A stretch of 40,830 bases of DNA, taken from NCBI GenBank assembly GCA_012728785.1, contig JAAYEK010000100.1, forward strand, positions 1 to 40,830. Direction: 5' to 3'. This stretch comes from Bacillota bacterium. Lineage in GTDB: Bacteria; Bacillota; UBA4882; UBA8346. Below, one piece after another: positions 7,787-15,891 of the stretch. The position numbers were made by a program, and so were the translations under genes. Below the pieces are notes generated by a model, which saw nothing but the letters and a program-made list of their open reading frames with translations, did not search any database and had not been told where the DNA came from. Every line of letters begins with the position of its first letter. Within the stretch, counting starts at the first letter, position 1.

Positions 7787-9265
7787 GTGACATTATCTTA
7801 CATTACGGAGCAATCAAATCAGTTGCATCAGTTGTTGGTTTCGGTATCCCGCCATTTTTACATTACAAAAGACGGGTTCCTTACCTATCAGGAAAAATCG
7901 ATGGAAGTCAACTTAAAGAGTCTTGGGAAATCTAAAAAAGAACACCTAGTCTATTATATCGTCCGCGATCATTTCAGTGGCAATTTTGTGATTAAACTTA
8001 CGACTTCAACCGCGCTGATACCACTAGCTGAGTTTTTACATTATGCTTGGAGCGGTCCGGCGGAGGGTAAATATCTTTGGGGGATGCCCGGTTTTTTATG
8101 GGTCCCTAAAACCATCGCTATTTCGGAGTTTTTTAAAGGGCTGGAGGTTTTGGGGGTTATCGCCGACAATCCGCCCAGTGGTTTCGCTTCTGGAATCCGC
8201 ATTATCCCCAGTATAGAGGAACAACTGCTTTTCATTATGGCCCGCCTGAGCGAACCGACGCTTGAGATTATGAATCAGCGTTTGGACGAGGTTTACCGGT
8301 ATATGTTAAATTTAAACTTCGACGAGAATAAGGTTGAAAAATGGCGGGAGAACCTGCCCCAGGGACACCCCAAAAATCCGCCGGAGTTTCGGGAATTTAC
8401 AAAATTTTTCATGGTCGATCAGCCGGAAAAGCATACTATTCCACTTTTAGCGTCGGCTAAAATTATAGAATTTCCTGCGAAGCCTCGCGCCAAAAGTCAG
8501 GTTGCGGCGGAGCGGAAGCCCCGTTTGGTCTGGGCCAAATTGAAGAAGGCCCAGGATATTGTCTACGAAGCCTTGGACCAACCGGACCGCAGGAAGCGGC
8601 TTTTGTGGGCGCAGGAGGCTTTGCAAATATCGCCGTACTGCGCGGACGCTTATCTTCTATTGGCCGCTGAGAGCAAGGATTTACGGGAACGGCTCGGGTT
8701 TTATCAAAGGGCCGTCGAAGCCGCGAAGGCCTGCTTGGGAGATGATTGTTTCAAGGAGGATGTGGGCTATTTTTGGGGTTTGGTCGAGACCCGGCCTTTT
8801 ATGCGTGCCATGGATGGACTGGCCTGGTGTTATAGGGAAACAGGACGCGGGGCGGAGGCGATCGAGATTTTCCGGGAGATGCTCCGGTTAAACCCCGGCG
8901 ATAACCAGGGGGTGCGATATTCGCTGATCTCCTGTTTATTGGAGGAAGCCAGATGGGATGAGGCCGCATCGTTTTTAATGGAACACGGGGATGAGGTTAG
9001 TTGCCATATGGCTTATAGCCGGGCGTTGCTGTCTTTCGCCGTCTCCGGTAAAGTCGGCCAATCAGACGCTTATCTCCAGGAAGCATTTAAAAGGAACCGG
9101 TTTGTCCCCCTTTATTTAACCGGGGAGAAGTATGTCCCTTATTCATTACCGGATTATTATGGTTTAGGCGATGAGAATGAGGCGATAGTTTATGCCGACT
9201 TGGAACTGAATGCCTGGAAGAAGGTATCGGGTGCGGTGGAGTGGGTGAGGGAGATCCGGAGGTAA
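7787..9265 (+). CDS. Integrase-core-like N-terminus fused to a TPR (ST7-like) C-terminus
   Basis: This 492-residue protein starts at GTG 7787, nine bases after AAGGAGG. Residues about 45-175 resemble the RNase H-like core of DDE integrases (HLVYYIVRDHFSGNFVIK, then GMPGFLWV and LEVLGVIADNPPSGFASG). The second acidic catalytic position is not seen, so strand-transfer activity is unlikely. Residues about 260-460 are helical tetratricopeptide-like repeats (RKRLLWAQEALQISPYCADA, MDGLAWCYRETGRGAEAIEI, MLRLNPGDNQGVRYSL), the layout found in bacterial ST7/TPR proteins. A Pro/Lys-rich linker joins the two parts. The gene has no operon partner. Base composition is higher in GC than the neighbouring intergenic DNA. 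The TPR call is firm; the integrase likeness is my reading of short motifs. Confidence 0.7.
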   Translation: MTLSYITEQSNQLHQLLVSVSRHFYITKDGFLTYQEKSMEVNLKSLGKSKKEHLVYYIVRDHFSGNFVIKLTTSTALIPLAEFLHYAWSGPAEGKYLWGMPGFLWVPKTIAISEFFKGLEVLGVIADNPPSGFASGIRIIPSIEEQLLFIMARLSEPTLEIMNQRLDEVYRYMLNLNFDENKVEKWRENLPQGHPKNPPEFREFTKFFMVDQPEKHTIPLLASAKIIEFPAKPRAKSQVAAERKPRLVWAKLKKAQDIVYEALDQPDRRKRLLWAQEALQISPYCADAYLLLAAESKDLRERLGFYQRAVEAAKACLGDDCFKEDVGYFWGLVETRPFMRAMDGLAWCYRETGRGAEAIEIFREMLRLNPGDNQGVRYSLISCLLEEARWDEAASFLMEHGDEVSCHMAYSRALLSFAVSGKVGQSDAYLQEAFKRNRFVPLYLTGEKYVPYSLPDYYGLGDENEAIVYADLELNAWKKVSGAVEWVREIRR

Positions 9266-9426
9266 CGCCCTCATTCTATCTTTCTCCCGGAGGGAGAAAC
9301 GAAATGCGGCGTGTTGGAGCGGATTTGAAGTTAAGTGTTTGTGTCAAAGCTAAGGCTGAAAAAAGGTGATCGAGATGGATTGAAACTGCTACTTTTAGTC
9401 GGTATAAATCAGAGTTTGCGGGAAAT

Positions 9427-9447
9427 AAAAAAACCGGTATTTACCGG
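9427..9447 (-). terminator. Rho-independent terminator after tRNA-Thr
   Basis: Read on the minus strand, CCGGTA pairs with TACCGG across a short loop and is followed by seven T residues. It lies 16 bp downstream of the tRNA-Thr 3' end. Confidence 0.85.
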
Positions 9448-9462
9448 ATTGATTAGTAATAA

Positions 9463-9537
9463 TGGAGCTGGCGATGGGAATTGAACCCGCAACCTGCGGT
9501 TTACGATACCGCTGCTCTACCATTGAGCTACGCCAGC
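9463..9537 (-). tRNA. tRNA-Thr (anticodon CGT)
   Basis: The cloverleaf is readable. The acceptor stem pairs GCTGGCG with CGCCAGC, the D arm pairs GCTC with GAGC, and the anticodon stem pairs GCGGT with ACCGC around the loop ATCGTAA, giving CGT. The T arm contains GGTTCAATTCC with one apparent mismatch in its stem. A CCA end is encoded at 9465-9463. It has its own promoter and terminator. Confidence 0.93.
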
Positions 9538-9561
9538 TTATGATAGATTGAAAGCGTTATT

Positions 9562-9590
9562 ATTTTAACATATTGACCAGGGTAAATCAA
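9562..9590 (-). promoter_or_regulatory. Promoter of tRNA-Thr
   Basis: On the minus strand, a -35 element TTGATT (9590-9585) and a -10 element TAAAAT (9567-9562) are separated by exactly 17 bp. The -10 lies about 25 bp upstream of the tRNA 5' end. Confidence 0.7.
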
Positions 9591-9599
9591 CTGAGGACT

Positions 9600-9626
9600 A
9601 AAAACTTCTAGAGTGATCCCTAGAAG
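9600..9626 (-). terminator. Rho-independent terminator after tRNA-Gly
   Basis: On the minus strand, a CTTCTAG/CTAGAAG stem with a short loop is followed by a T-rich run (GTTTTTAG). It separates the two tRNA genes into independent transcription units. Confidence 0.75.
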
Positions 9627-9642
9627 TGAAATAGCAACTATT

Positions 9643-9717
9643 TGGAGCGGGCGACGGGATTCGAACCCGCGATCCTCGGCTTGGGAAGCCGATGCTCTAC
9701 CACTGAGCCACACCCGC
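9643..9717 (-). tRNA. tRNA-Gly (anticodon CCC)
   Basis: The acceptor stem pairs GCGGGTG with CGCCCGC, the D arm is GCTCAGTGGTAGAGC, and the anticodon stem pairs TCGGC with GCCGA around TTCCCAA, giving CCC. The T arm pairs GCGGG with CCCGT around TTCGAAT. A CCA end is encoded at 9645-9643. Confidence 0.95.
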
Positions 9718-9729
9718 ATTGTAGGAAAT

Positions 9730-9758
9730 ATTATACCCAATTTAGTTGAAAAATGCAA
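9730..9758 (-). promoter_or_regulatory. Promoter of tRNA-Gly
   Basis: On the minus strand, TTGCAT (9758-9753) and a consensus TATAAT (9735-9730) are separated by 17 bp, about 12 bp before the mature tRNA start. Confidence 0.85.
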
Positions 9759-9970
9759 GTCAAATAAGGAACAAAGGATCGCCAATGAAAGAAAAAATTA
9801 GCAAGAGATCCTAAATAAAATCCGATCAAAAATTAAACTAATAAAAACCAGATCTAGATAAAAAATTATCAAGATCATAAAAAGGATTTTTTAAATTTTA
9901 GTCGAAGAATGAGCGAGTAAAACATATATTTTAAAAAATAAACCAGTGATCTATTCTAGGAGGTGTCCCC

Positions 9971-10141
9971 ATGAGCTATAAGATTAATGACGAATGCATT
10001 AGTTGTGGCGCTTGCCAATCGGAATGCCCGGTTGACGCCATCAGCGAGGGTTCCGACAAATATGTTATCGACCCGAGCAAATGTACCGAATGTGGCGCAT
10101 GCGCCGATGTTTGTCCGGTCGGTTCGCCGAACCAAGAGTAA
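9971..10141 (+). CDS. 2[4Fe-4S] ferredoxin
   Basis: This 56-residue protein is a clostridial-type electron carrier. It has two CxxCxxCxxxCP clusters, [12 protein letters not shown] and [12 protein letters not shown], each binding one 4Fe-4S centre. The ATG follows AGGAGGTG at 8 bp. A strong terminator lies just downstream, so it is a single-gene unit. Such ferredoxins carry electrons between oxidoreductases and hydrogenases in the cytoplasm of anaerobes. The upstream 9718-9970 gap contains the tRNA-Gly promoter on the minus strand and AT-rich sequence in which I see no further gene. Confidence 0.97.
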   Translation: MSYKINDECISCGACQSECPVDAISEGSDKYVIDPSKCTECGACADVCPVGSPNQE

Positions 10142-10154
10142 ATTTGGATAAAGG

Positions 10155-10187
10155 GCTTCCCGGTTTTAGTTCCGGGAAGCTTTTTTT
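10155..10187 (+). terminator. Rho-independent terminator of the ferredoxin gene
   Basis: A perfect 9-bp stem, GCTTCCCGG paired with CCGGGAAGC, is followed by seven T residues. Confidence 0.95.
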
Positions 10188-10193
10188 CTAGGT

Positions 10194-10379
10194 TTAAAGT
10201 AGCATCGGCATAGTAAGATCCAATTCTTCAATAGCTTTTTCTTCAACGTATTCCGCGATTAACCTCGAAATCACCTCAGTAATCGTCCGTTGTTCGTAGA
10301 AACATATTTGACGCAGTTTTTCGTATAAATCATTATTAATCCGGACATGCAAATCTTTTTTACGAGTAGTCTGTTTCAT
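10194..10379 (-). CDS. Ribbon-helix-helix-like small protein
   Basis: This protein of about 61 residues has the pattern of a CopG/Arc-type DNA-binding domain: a basic strand (KKDLHVRINNDLYEKLRQIC) followed by two helices (RTITEVISRLIAEYVEEKA). I chose the ATG at 10379; a TTG at 10397 is also in frame. Neither has a clear ribosome site, but the gene follows the CheC-like gene closely, so translational coupling is likely. The target DNA and any toxin partner are not visible. It lies tail-to-tail with the ferredoxin terminator. Confidence 0.7.
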   Translation of the reverse strand: MKQTTRKKDLHVRINNDLYEKLRQICFYEQRTITEVISRLIAEYVEEKAIEELDLTMPMLL

Positions 10380-10408
10380 AATAAAAGTATAAGCCAAAAC
10401 TGAACAAT

Positions 10409-11074
10409 CTATTCTTTGATTTTTTCCACTACCGGAAGGGAGTTTAGTTCGGAAAGGATCTTATTAATGGTGTGCCTGGCCGGTAAGATTATGAATTGAA
10501 ACCGAATTTCCAAAATCGGAATAATATACTCGAAATGCAGTAATAAATTATCCAAGTTATAAATTTTGGCGGAATAAACTAACGAACGGTTTAAATCGGT
10601 GACCGAAGTAGGTGGAGTAAAGAACCAGTTTAAAGTAGTTTTTTCCGAAAGCGCGCGCCAAAAGGTATTGGAGACAATATTAACCAGTTCGGAAAGGACG
10701 GAGGTTTCGACCCGATTCAAACTACGGCCGGGCTTTCGTTTTTGACCCAGCATTCTTTCGATTAGATGATGAGCGTCTTCTTGACGGAAAAAAGTATAAA
10801 TTTTCCCGGAGATATCTCCGGAGAAACGAAGATGAAACCCGATATTGTTTTGATAAAATAGCTTGATGCGGTCGATCAAGACTGCAAAGGGGAGAAAGGT
10901 TAAACAGTTTAAGTGAATGTCCACATTCATACCTAAAAAATCCCTTAATGAACTGATGGAACCGGTGGCGCCATTTTGGGCGATAGTATAAAGTTGTTTA
11001 ATCTCTTGAGGAGGGAGACTGATTTCATCCCAAACAGAAGCGTCATTTTGTTCGATTACAAAGTTAGGTGTCAT
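10409..11074 (-). CDS. CheC-like chemotaxis phosphatase family protein
   Basis: This 221-residue protein contains ETSVLSELVNIVSNTFWRAL at about 122-141. That matches the helix of CheC/CheX/FliY proteins that carries the Glu-x-x-Asn pair used to dephosphorylate CheY-P. Only one such helix is evident, whereas classical CheC has two. An AAGGAG site precedes the ATG. There are no flagellar or che genes nearby apart from the small RHH gene downstream, so the response regulator it serves is unknown. The family call is fairly secure; the enzymatic role is inferred from the motif. Confidence 0.7.
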   Translation of the reverse strand: MTPNFVIEQNDASVWDEISLPPQEIKQLYTIAQNGATGSISSLRDFLGMNVDIHLNCLTFLPFAVLIDRIKLFYQNNIGFHLRFSGDISGKIYTFFRQEDAHHLIERMLGQKRKPGRSLNRVETSVLSELVNIVSNTFWRALSEKTTLNWFFTPPTSVTDLNRSLVYSAKIYNLDNLLLHFEYIIPILEIRFQFIILPARHTINKILSELNSLPVVEKIKE

Positions 11075-11402
11075 CTCTCAACTCTCCTTTTTCAATATGT
11101 GCCACATTATCCGATTTGAGCTAGATCGAAACTTTTTACTAGCCAAAATTATCACCATTCCTCTTTGGGAAACAATGTGGCCGGCAGATTAATCATGTTG
11201 AACAAATGGATTATTCGCGTTTCACTTAACAATTCCTTTCCCGAAGATCAGCAGAAAACCAAGTATATTCGCGGTTTTTGATGTTTGAAACTATAAATTA
11301 AAGTTTACCGGATAAGGCAAGCTGAAAAAGATAGAAAGATGGGCAGAGTAGCCAGAGGCAAAAAGATCTCTTTGGGAACCAGTTGTTTGGTATAATAAAA
11401 AC
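11075..11402. other. 328-bp intergenic region between divergent genes
   Basis: This region separates the minus-strand CheC-like gene from the plus-strand endonuclease gene. It carries the ribosome site of the former and, at its right end, an extended -10 promoter for the latter. I see no ORF, tRNA or recognisable riboswitch in it. Confidence 0.5.
11388..11396 (+). promoter_or_regulatory. Extended -10 promoter, probably giving a leaderless mRNA
   Basis: TGGTATAAT is a consensus extended -10 element. Its last base is only six bases before the ATG at 11403, so transcription should begin at or next to the start codon. No Shine-Dalgarno sequence precedes this ATG, which fits leaderless translation. 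Confidence 0.6.
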
Positions 11403-12113
11403 ATGGAACAGTTAAGCCTTTCGGAAATAGATTTCCTTTCAATCAGTGACAAACTCCGCCAAACCCTGGGAGAACCGGAGGTTTTACATCAAAGTAGCCC
11501 GTTGGCTTATTGCACAACCCCTTTGGAGTTTTTGATTGCCACAATTTTAACTCAGGCCACATCGGATCGGAATGCCTTAAACAGTTGGTTTAATTTTAAA
11601 AAGTCCTTCCCCCAACCGGAATCAGCCTTAGAGGTGGAAGAAGAAATATTAAGAGAGGTGATCCGTTCCGGAGGTTTGGCTAATCAAAAAGCTAAAACAA
11701 TTCGGGCTGTTTTAATGGCGATCCGGGAACGATCTTTGCAATTATCCCGGAATGCCTTGGGGGAATCTCACCAGTTATTACGGGAAATGTTGTTGAGTTT
11801 ACCGGGAGTAGGACCAAAAACAGCTGCTTGTGTCCTTCTGTTTGGATTCAAATTACCGGAGTTCCCAGTAGATACTCATATTCACCGGATTGTGATCCGG
11901 ATGGGTTGGGTTACCCCCAAATCCAGTCCTGATGAGGCACAACGATTATTATCACCAGTGATTCCCGTTGAGCTTCAGGCGCCACTTCATATTCTTTTAC
12001 TAAACCTCGGCCGGAGAAATTGTCGGCCTCGCAACCCAAACTGCCGGGAATGCCCGTTAAACCAGGATTGTAACCTGGGGAAAGGTTTACATAACGCCAA
12101 TATTGTGCTATAA
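11403..12113 (+). CDS. Endonuclease III-like HhH-GPD DNA glycosylase
   Basis: This 236-residue enzyme belongs to the Nth/HhH-GPD family of base-excision repair glycosylase/AP lyases. It has the helix-hairpin-helix LPGVGPKTAACVLL at about 133-146 with the catalytic Lys. The catalytic Asp is in FPVDTHIHR at about 157. A C-terminal 4Fe-4S loop contains four cysteines (NCRPRNPNCRECPLNQDC). The length fits the family. It may recognise a lesion other than that of classical Nth, because the LTAQTTD-type motif is replaced by LTQATSDRN. The start is a leaderless ATG (see promoter). The next gene begins 31 bp downstream, suggesting an operon to 14332. Confidence 0.9.
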   Translation: MEQLSLSEIDFLSISDKLRQTLGEPEVLHQSSPLAYCTTPLEFLIATILTQATSDRNALNSWFNFKKSFPQPESALEVEEEILREVIRSGGLANQKAKTIRAVLMAIRERSLQLSRNALGESHQLLREMLLSLPGVGPKTAACVLLFGFKLPEFPVDTHIHRIVIRMGWVTPKSSPDEAQRLLSPVIPVELQAPLHILLLNLGRRNCRPRNPNCRECPLNQDCNLGKGLHNANIVL

Positions 12114-12144
12114 TCGGGTTTTAGATCGATAGGAGGTGAACCCG

Positions 12145-13170
12145 ATGTTTGCCGGAAGGGCTCTCTTGTGGCCAGTCACATTATTGGCGTTGCTGGTAAT
12201 CTCCAACAACCTATTTAAAATTACGCCTCAAACCAATATAGATAAAACTCTGCCTGAAGCTGCCCTTAATAAACAAATGCCCAGTAAAGCTCAGTTGGTG
12301 AAGGAACTAAGCTTTTGGAAAGAACGCATTGAACAGATTGAAGAGACTAAGGGTCAGTCCGGCGCAGCCGGTTTTAAAGTATATTCACCGGATGAGACGG
12401 CAGTTTTGTTAAATTACTATAAAAAGCTCCGAACCGGTCTGGAATATTTAGACAAGGGCCGAATCAACGATATTAAAGACTGGGAAGGTTATCCTTTGAT
12501 CGCCAAGGATCGAGCGGCTTACGATAGCCAAGCAATCCTGGAAATTTTGAGGGATCAAGCGGAAGACGGTTTGCCCCCGGTATTGCTAACCGGTTTTAAG
12601 GTTTACCTTTTGCCGGTTGGTTTTCCGGAGATCAGCGGCTTGGGAAGGGCCGGGTTTGCGTTGATTGGGGCGCCGGAGCATAACGATAAAAGTTTGGAGC
12701 AGCTCCAAGTAACTCTATTACATGAGTTGGGACATCATCTCCATTCCCGGTTTATGCCTTTCACCGCGGGATTGCCCAGTCCTTTATGGCGGAAATATCT
12801 GGAGATCCGGGGTGGTGAGTGGCATAAAGCCGGACCGGTGAATAGTAGCGCGTGGAGTGATTCCAGCGAAGAGACTTTTGCCGAAGATTTTAGGTTGTTA
12901 TTTGGGAAAAATCAGTCTTATTATGGAGATCTATCCTTGGGCGACCCCCGGGATCATCGGGAAACCGCCCATCGGTTACGCCAATTCATTTTGGGTCTAA
13001 AGAACCGACCGGGTAATGGAGAGCTAAAATCGCCTTGGCTACCTGATAGGCTAAATTTTTGGCTCAATAGTCAATCCTATATCTTTTTAGGCTGGGCAGT
13101 TATATTCAGTGGCATCGCCCTTCGTGCAAAGTACTTTGATAAATTCACGCCCCCCTCTTTTTCAGCATAG
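12145..13170 (+). CDS. Membrane-anchored HExxH metalloprotease-like protein
   Basis: The ATG at 12145 follows AGGAGGTG at 8 bp; an upstream GTG lies inside that site and is rejected. The 341-residue protein has an N-terminal membrane anchor (LWPVTLLALLVISNNLF), a large soluble part, and a second hydrophobic segment near the C-terminus (YIFLGWAVIFSGIAL). HELGHHLHSRF at about residue 193 is a zinc HExxH motif. SSEETFAEDFRLLFG about 55 residues later offers the third ligand Glu, as in gluzincins. Peptidase activity is inferred from this motif. Substrate and family are not recognised. It sits in a probable operon between the endonuclease and the PRK06851 ATPase. Confidence 0.65.
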   Translation: MFAGRALLWPVTLLALLVISNNLFKITPQTNIDKTLPEAALNKQMPSKAQLVKELSFWKERIEQIEETKGQSGAAGFKVYSPDETAVLLNYYKKLRTGLEYLDKGRINDIKDWEGYPLIAKDRAAYDSQAILEILRDQAEDGLPPVLLTGFKVYLLPVGFPEISGLGRAGFALIGAPEHNDKSLEQLQVTLLHELGHHLHSRFMPFTAGLPSPLWRKYLEIRGGEWHKAGPVNSSAWSDSSEETFAEDFRLLFGKNQSYYGDLSLGDPRDHRETAHRLRQFILGLKNRPGNGELKSPWLPDRLNFWLNSQSYIFLGWAVIFSGIALRAKYFDKFTPPSFSA

Positions 13171-13210
13171 ACTAGTTTTAGGCCAAAGTCCTTGGAGAGG
13201 GGAGATTTTA

Positions 13211-14332
13211 TTGACAAGGGGCAAGGTGCGGGAGTTTTTTCCGGGTGGAAATACTTCCTTAGGTTTTTTTTCATATTATGATCATCTAGTTCCTCCGGAC
13301 GCCACTAGAATTATGATCATCAAAGGCGGCCCGGGAGTTGGTAAAAGTTCATTCATGAAGGCCTTGGCCGTGGAAATGGGTGAGCTAGGGTTTGATGTGG
13401 AGCTTCATCATTGTTCATCGGATAGCAACTCCCTTGATGGAGTGGTTTTTCCCCAGATAGAAGTGGCGTTGATCGACGGGACCAGTCCTCATATCGTTGA
13501 TCCCCGTCATCCGGGGGCGGTAGACGAGATTATTTATTTAGGCGATTATTGGGACGAAAAAGGAATCAGGCCCAGTAGAAAAGAGATTATCGAATTAAAC
13601 CGGGAAATCAGCCGGAATTTTAACCGGGCCTACCGGTATTTAAAGACGGCTAAAGCAATTTACGATGATTTGGAAATTATCAATTCGGAAGGATTGGCTC
13701 TAGGTAGAGCCAATAAAATGGCTGCCGAACTAATTGAGGAATTGTTCGCCGGTTATCAGGTAGCCGATGAACCGGGCCGTCTTCGGAGACTTTTTGCCAG
13801 TGCCATCACACCGGAAGGATTTCAAAACTTTTTACCGGGTTTATTGGAAATCCAAGCGAGAGTCTTTGCGGTTAGCGGTGGGATCGGGAGTGGCAAAGCC
13901 ACTTTGCTAAAGAAGGTCCTGGCCGCGGCTTTGGAAAAGGGATTTAATTGCGAAGGTTTTTATTGCGCCTTCGATCCTAATAAACTTGAACATTTGCTCA
14001 TCCCTCAAATGGGGGTGGCCTTTACTACATCGATGGAACCCCATAGTTGCCCATTGGATCAGGCGGACCGGATTGACATGGATCAGTGTATCGCTGGCTA
14101 TATTCAGACAAAATATGGAGCATTAATCAGCTCCGAATTGAAGATTGTCGAAGAATTTATGGAGACTGGGATTAAGTTCATAGCCAAAGCAAAAGGGCTT
14201 CATGATCAAATGGAGGAATATTATATCCCGAATATGAATTTTACGGCCATTACCCAATTGCGAAAGGTTATTTTGGAAAGAATCTTAAATTATGCGGCAG
14301 AAAAAGAGTTGAATTTTTATCGGGCGAGATAG
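13211..14332 (+). CDS. PRK06851-family tandem P-loop ATPase
   Basis: This protein of about 373 residues has two Walker A motifs, GGPGVGKSS at about residue 40 and GGIGSGKAT at about 223. It therefore has two AAA-like halves, as in the PRK06851 family of uncharacterised Firmicutes proteins. The opening FFPGGNTSLGFFSYYDHLVP is typical of that family. I chose TTG at 13211, which sits six bases after GGGGAG; longer readings back to 13109 overlap the previous gene. The second P-loop has GKAT rather than GKST, so its nucleotide binding may be weakened. The function is unknown; the family is often linked with sporulation-forming lineages, which is only context. Confidence 0.85.
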   Translation: MTRGKVREFFPGGNTSLGFFSYYDHLVPPDATRIMIIKGGPGVGKSSFMKALAVEMGELGFDVELHHCSSDSNSLDGVVFPQIEVALIDGTSPHIVDPRHPGAVDEIIYLGDYWDEKGIRPSRKEIIELNREISRNFNRAYRYLKTAKAIYDDLEIINSEGLALGRANKMAAELIEELFAGYQVADEPGRLRRLFASAITPEGFQNFLPGLLEIQARVFAVSGGIGSGKATLLKKVLAAALEKGFNCEGFYCAFDPNKLEHLLIPQMGVAFTTSMEPHSCPLDQADRIDMDQCIAGYIQTKYGALISSELKIVEEFMETGIKFIAKAKGLHDQMEEYYIPNMNFTAITQLRKVILERILNYAAEKELNFYRAR

Positions 14333-14342
14333 CCCGTTTTTT
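14321..14342 (+). terminator. Rho-independent terminator overlapping the PRK06851 stop codon
   Basis: A CGGGC/GCCCG stem with a 6-nt loop is followed by TTTTTT. The TAG stop lies inside the loop and stem, so the gene ends within its own terminator. Confidence 0.85.
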
Positions 14343-14472
14343 ATTTGCTAATTTTTAAATGTTCAAGATATATTTGGATTCCGACTAGATGCAGGAAATA
14401 TTTATAAAGAAGGGGAATTATTAAGATTATAAACCGAAAAGTTTAAAAATAATATTAAGGTGTGAGTTATCT

Positions 14473-15066
14473 TTGGAACAACTACTTAACTCCGACCTCT
14501 TCACCTGGGTAATATTGCCGTTTCTAATCTTTTTGGCGCGAATTTGCGATGTGACTATCGGTACAATTCGGATTATTTTTGTTTCCAAGGAACAGAAATT
14601 ATGGGCTTCGCTCTTTGGTTTCTTCGAAGTGTTGATTTGGTTGGTGGTAATTGGTCAAGTGATGCAAAACCTAGATAATGTTTTTTGTTACATTGCCTAT
14701 GCCGGTGGTTTCGCTTGTGGAAACTATATCGGGATCACTATTGAAGGAAAGCTGGCCATGGGGGTTTTGATTGTAAGGATTTTTACGACAAAAGGGGATA
14801 TGAAGTTAGTTGATTCATTAAGAGCTGCAGGGTTTGGAGTCACCAATATTCCGGCCCAGGGAGGCGCCGGTCCGGTAAATGTGGTTTATACGATTATCAA
14901 AAGAAGTTATCTTCCGGAAGTAATAAGTATCATCAAGCAATTTAACCCCAAAGCCTTTTATTCGGTGGAAGAGGTACGTTCGGTCAATGCCGGGGTTTTC
15001 CCGATTAAAAACGAAATGCGCCGGGTTAGGTTTATTAATTCCTTACGGAACCGTTTGGCCAAGTAA
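14473..15066 (+). CDS. UPF0316 / DUF2179 membrane protein
   Basis: This 197-residue protein has three hydrophobic N-terminal segments (FTWVILPFLIFLARICDVTI, LFGFFEVLIWLVVIGQVM, VFCYIAYAGGFACGNYIGI) and a soluble C-terminal DUF2179 domain (GFGVTNIPAQGGAGPVNVVY). This is the standard layout of UPF0316 proteins such as Bacillus YebE-type proteins. The RTxxGTIRIIF motif after the first segment is characteristic. The start is TTG at 14473 behind AAGGTGTGA. DUF2179 is thought to bind small ligands or nucleotides, but the role is not established. Confidence 0.9.
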   Translation: MEQLLNSDLFTWVILPFLIFLARICDVTIGTIRIIFVSKEQKLWASLFGFFEVLIWLVVIGQVMQNLDNVFCYIAYAGGFACGNYIGITIEGKLAMGVLIVRIFTTKGDMKLVDSLRAAGFGVTNIPAQGGAGPVNVVYTIIKRSYLPEVISIIKQFNPKAFYSVEEVRSVNAGVFPIKNEMRRVRFINSLRNRLAK

Positions 15067-15133
15067 ATGACTATTATATGCCGGAAAGTTATCAATATGC
15101 CAACAGATTTTTTCCACAGCTGAGGATAAGTTA

Positions 15134-15541
15134 TCAATTCTTTTTCGGAATCAATAAAAATATACCCAAGCTGATGATGACAATTGGCCAGAAATAGTTT
15201 AACAGTCCAAAGGGGATGAATTGCTTGATTAGGAAATAGACACCCAGGACTATTAAAAAAACACCTAGAAAAGTCAAACCACCGGTTAGTTCAATCCTAT
15301 CGCCCGTTTTGGGAACGGGTTCTTCCTGGAAGTTAGGATTTTCACTAGTAATGATCTTTTCTTCCGGAATGATGATCCAGGCGATGATATAAGCCAGGAA
15401 TCCCGCGCCGCCGAATAAAATCGCCAGTAACCATACCAACCGGACAATGGCTGCATCGATCTCCAGGTATTCGCCGATTCCTCCCGCCACCCCGGCGATT
15501 TTTCGGTCTCGAATTGAACGGTACAAATGATTGCGAGACAA
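15134..15541 (-). CDS. PspC-domain membrane protein
   Basis: I chose TTG at 15541, eight bases after AAGGAGG, giving a 135-residue protein; a longer frame starts before the ribosome site. Residues 1-60 form a PspC domain (LYRSIRDRKIAGVAGGIGEY, then VRLVWLLAILFGGAGFLAYI). After a polar loop, two further hydrophobic segments (FLGVFLIVLGVYFLIKQF, FWPIVIISLGIFLLIP) resemble the LiaF/DUF5668-type membrane part. PspC proteins act in envelope-stress responses at the membrane. No other psp genes are nearby. Confidence 0.9.
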   Translation of the reverse strand: MSRNHLYRSIRDRKIAGVAGGIGEYLEIDAAIVRLVWLLAILFGGAGFLAYIIAWIIIPEEKIITSENPNFQEEPVPKTGDRIELTGGLTFLGVFLIVLGVYFLIKQFIPFGLLNYFWPIVIISLGIFLLIPKKN

Positions 15542-15568
15542 AGGGATAGCCTCCTTTATTAACCACAT

Positions 15569-15848
15569 TGGTGCTTATAAAGCTAAAATTCCTCTTTAAG
15601 GATGCTAATATTCAAATGCGACGCCACCTCACCCTCGCCTCTCTCTTGCTCTCCCCTAGTGGAGCCTATTCGAACTGCAAATTCAGGGGTGGTCGCTTCT
15701 GGACTTCCATGTCCTACGCGACTTCGTCCCGTCCTGGGACACAAGTAACCTATGCCTTCGCGGTCTAAAATCTTTTAGAGATCAGCGGCTAGGGTGGGCG
15801 ACTATCTAGTGGACTGTTTTGACTTTTAGACTTTCAGACTGTTTAGGC
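15569..15848. other. Intergenic stretch with repeat-like, locally GC-rich sequence
   Basis: No convincing gene is present. The left half contains CACCTCACCCTCGCCTCTC and CTCCCCTAGTGGAG, which resemble the dispersed CTC-rich palindromic repeats seen in many genomes. A small hairpin (GTCCC/GGGAC) lies near 15730 and another (CTAAAA/TTTTAG) near 15770. Composition differs from the AT-rich flanks. Confidence 0.35.
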
Positions 15849-15891
15849 TATGGGTCTATTTTATCATAAAAAATTAAAGGAAGGTATTATT

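Noticed and set aside
8559..8891. A 110-codon open frame overlapping the TPR gene
   Set aside because: It lies wholly within the TPR coding region in another frame and has Arg/Gly/Cys-rich composition typical of a shadow frame.
9270..9310. Hairpin after the TPR gene (TTTCTCCC/GGGAGAAA)
   Set aside because: The stem is good but no T-run follows, so I did not list it as a terminator; it may be another dispersed palindrome.
11290..11375. Purine-rich segment resembling a riboswitch aptamer
   Set aside because: It matches none of the class signatures I know, and the promoter at 11391 lies downstream of it, so it would not be in the mRNA leader.
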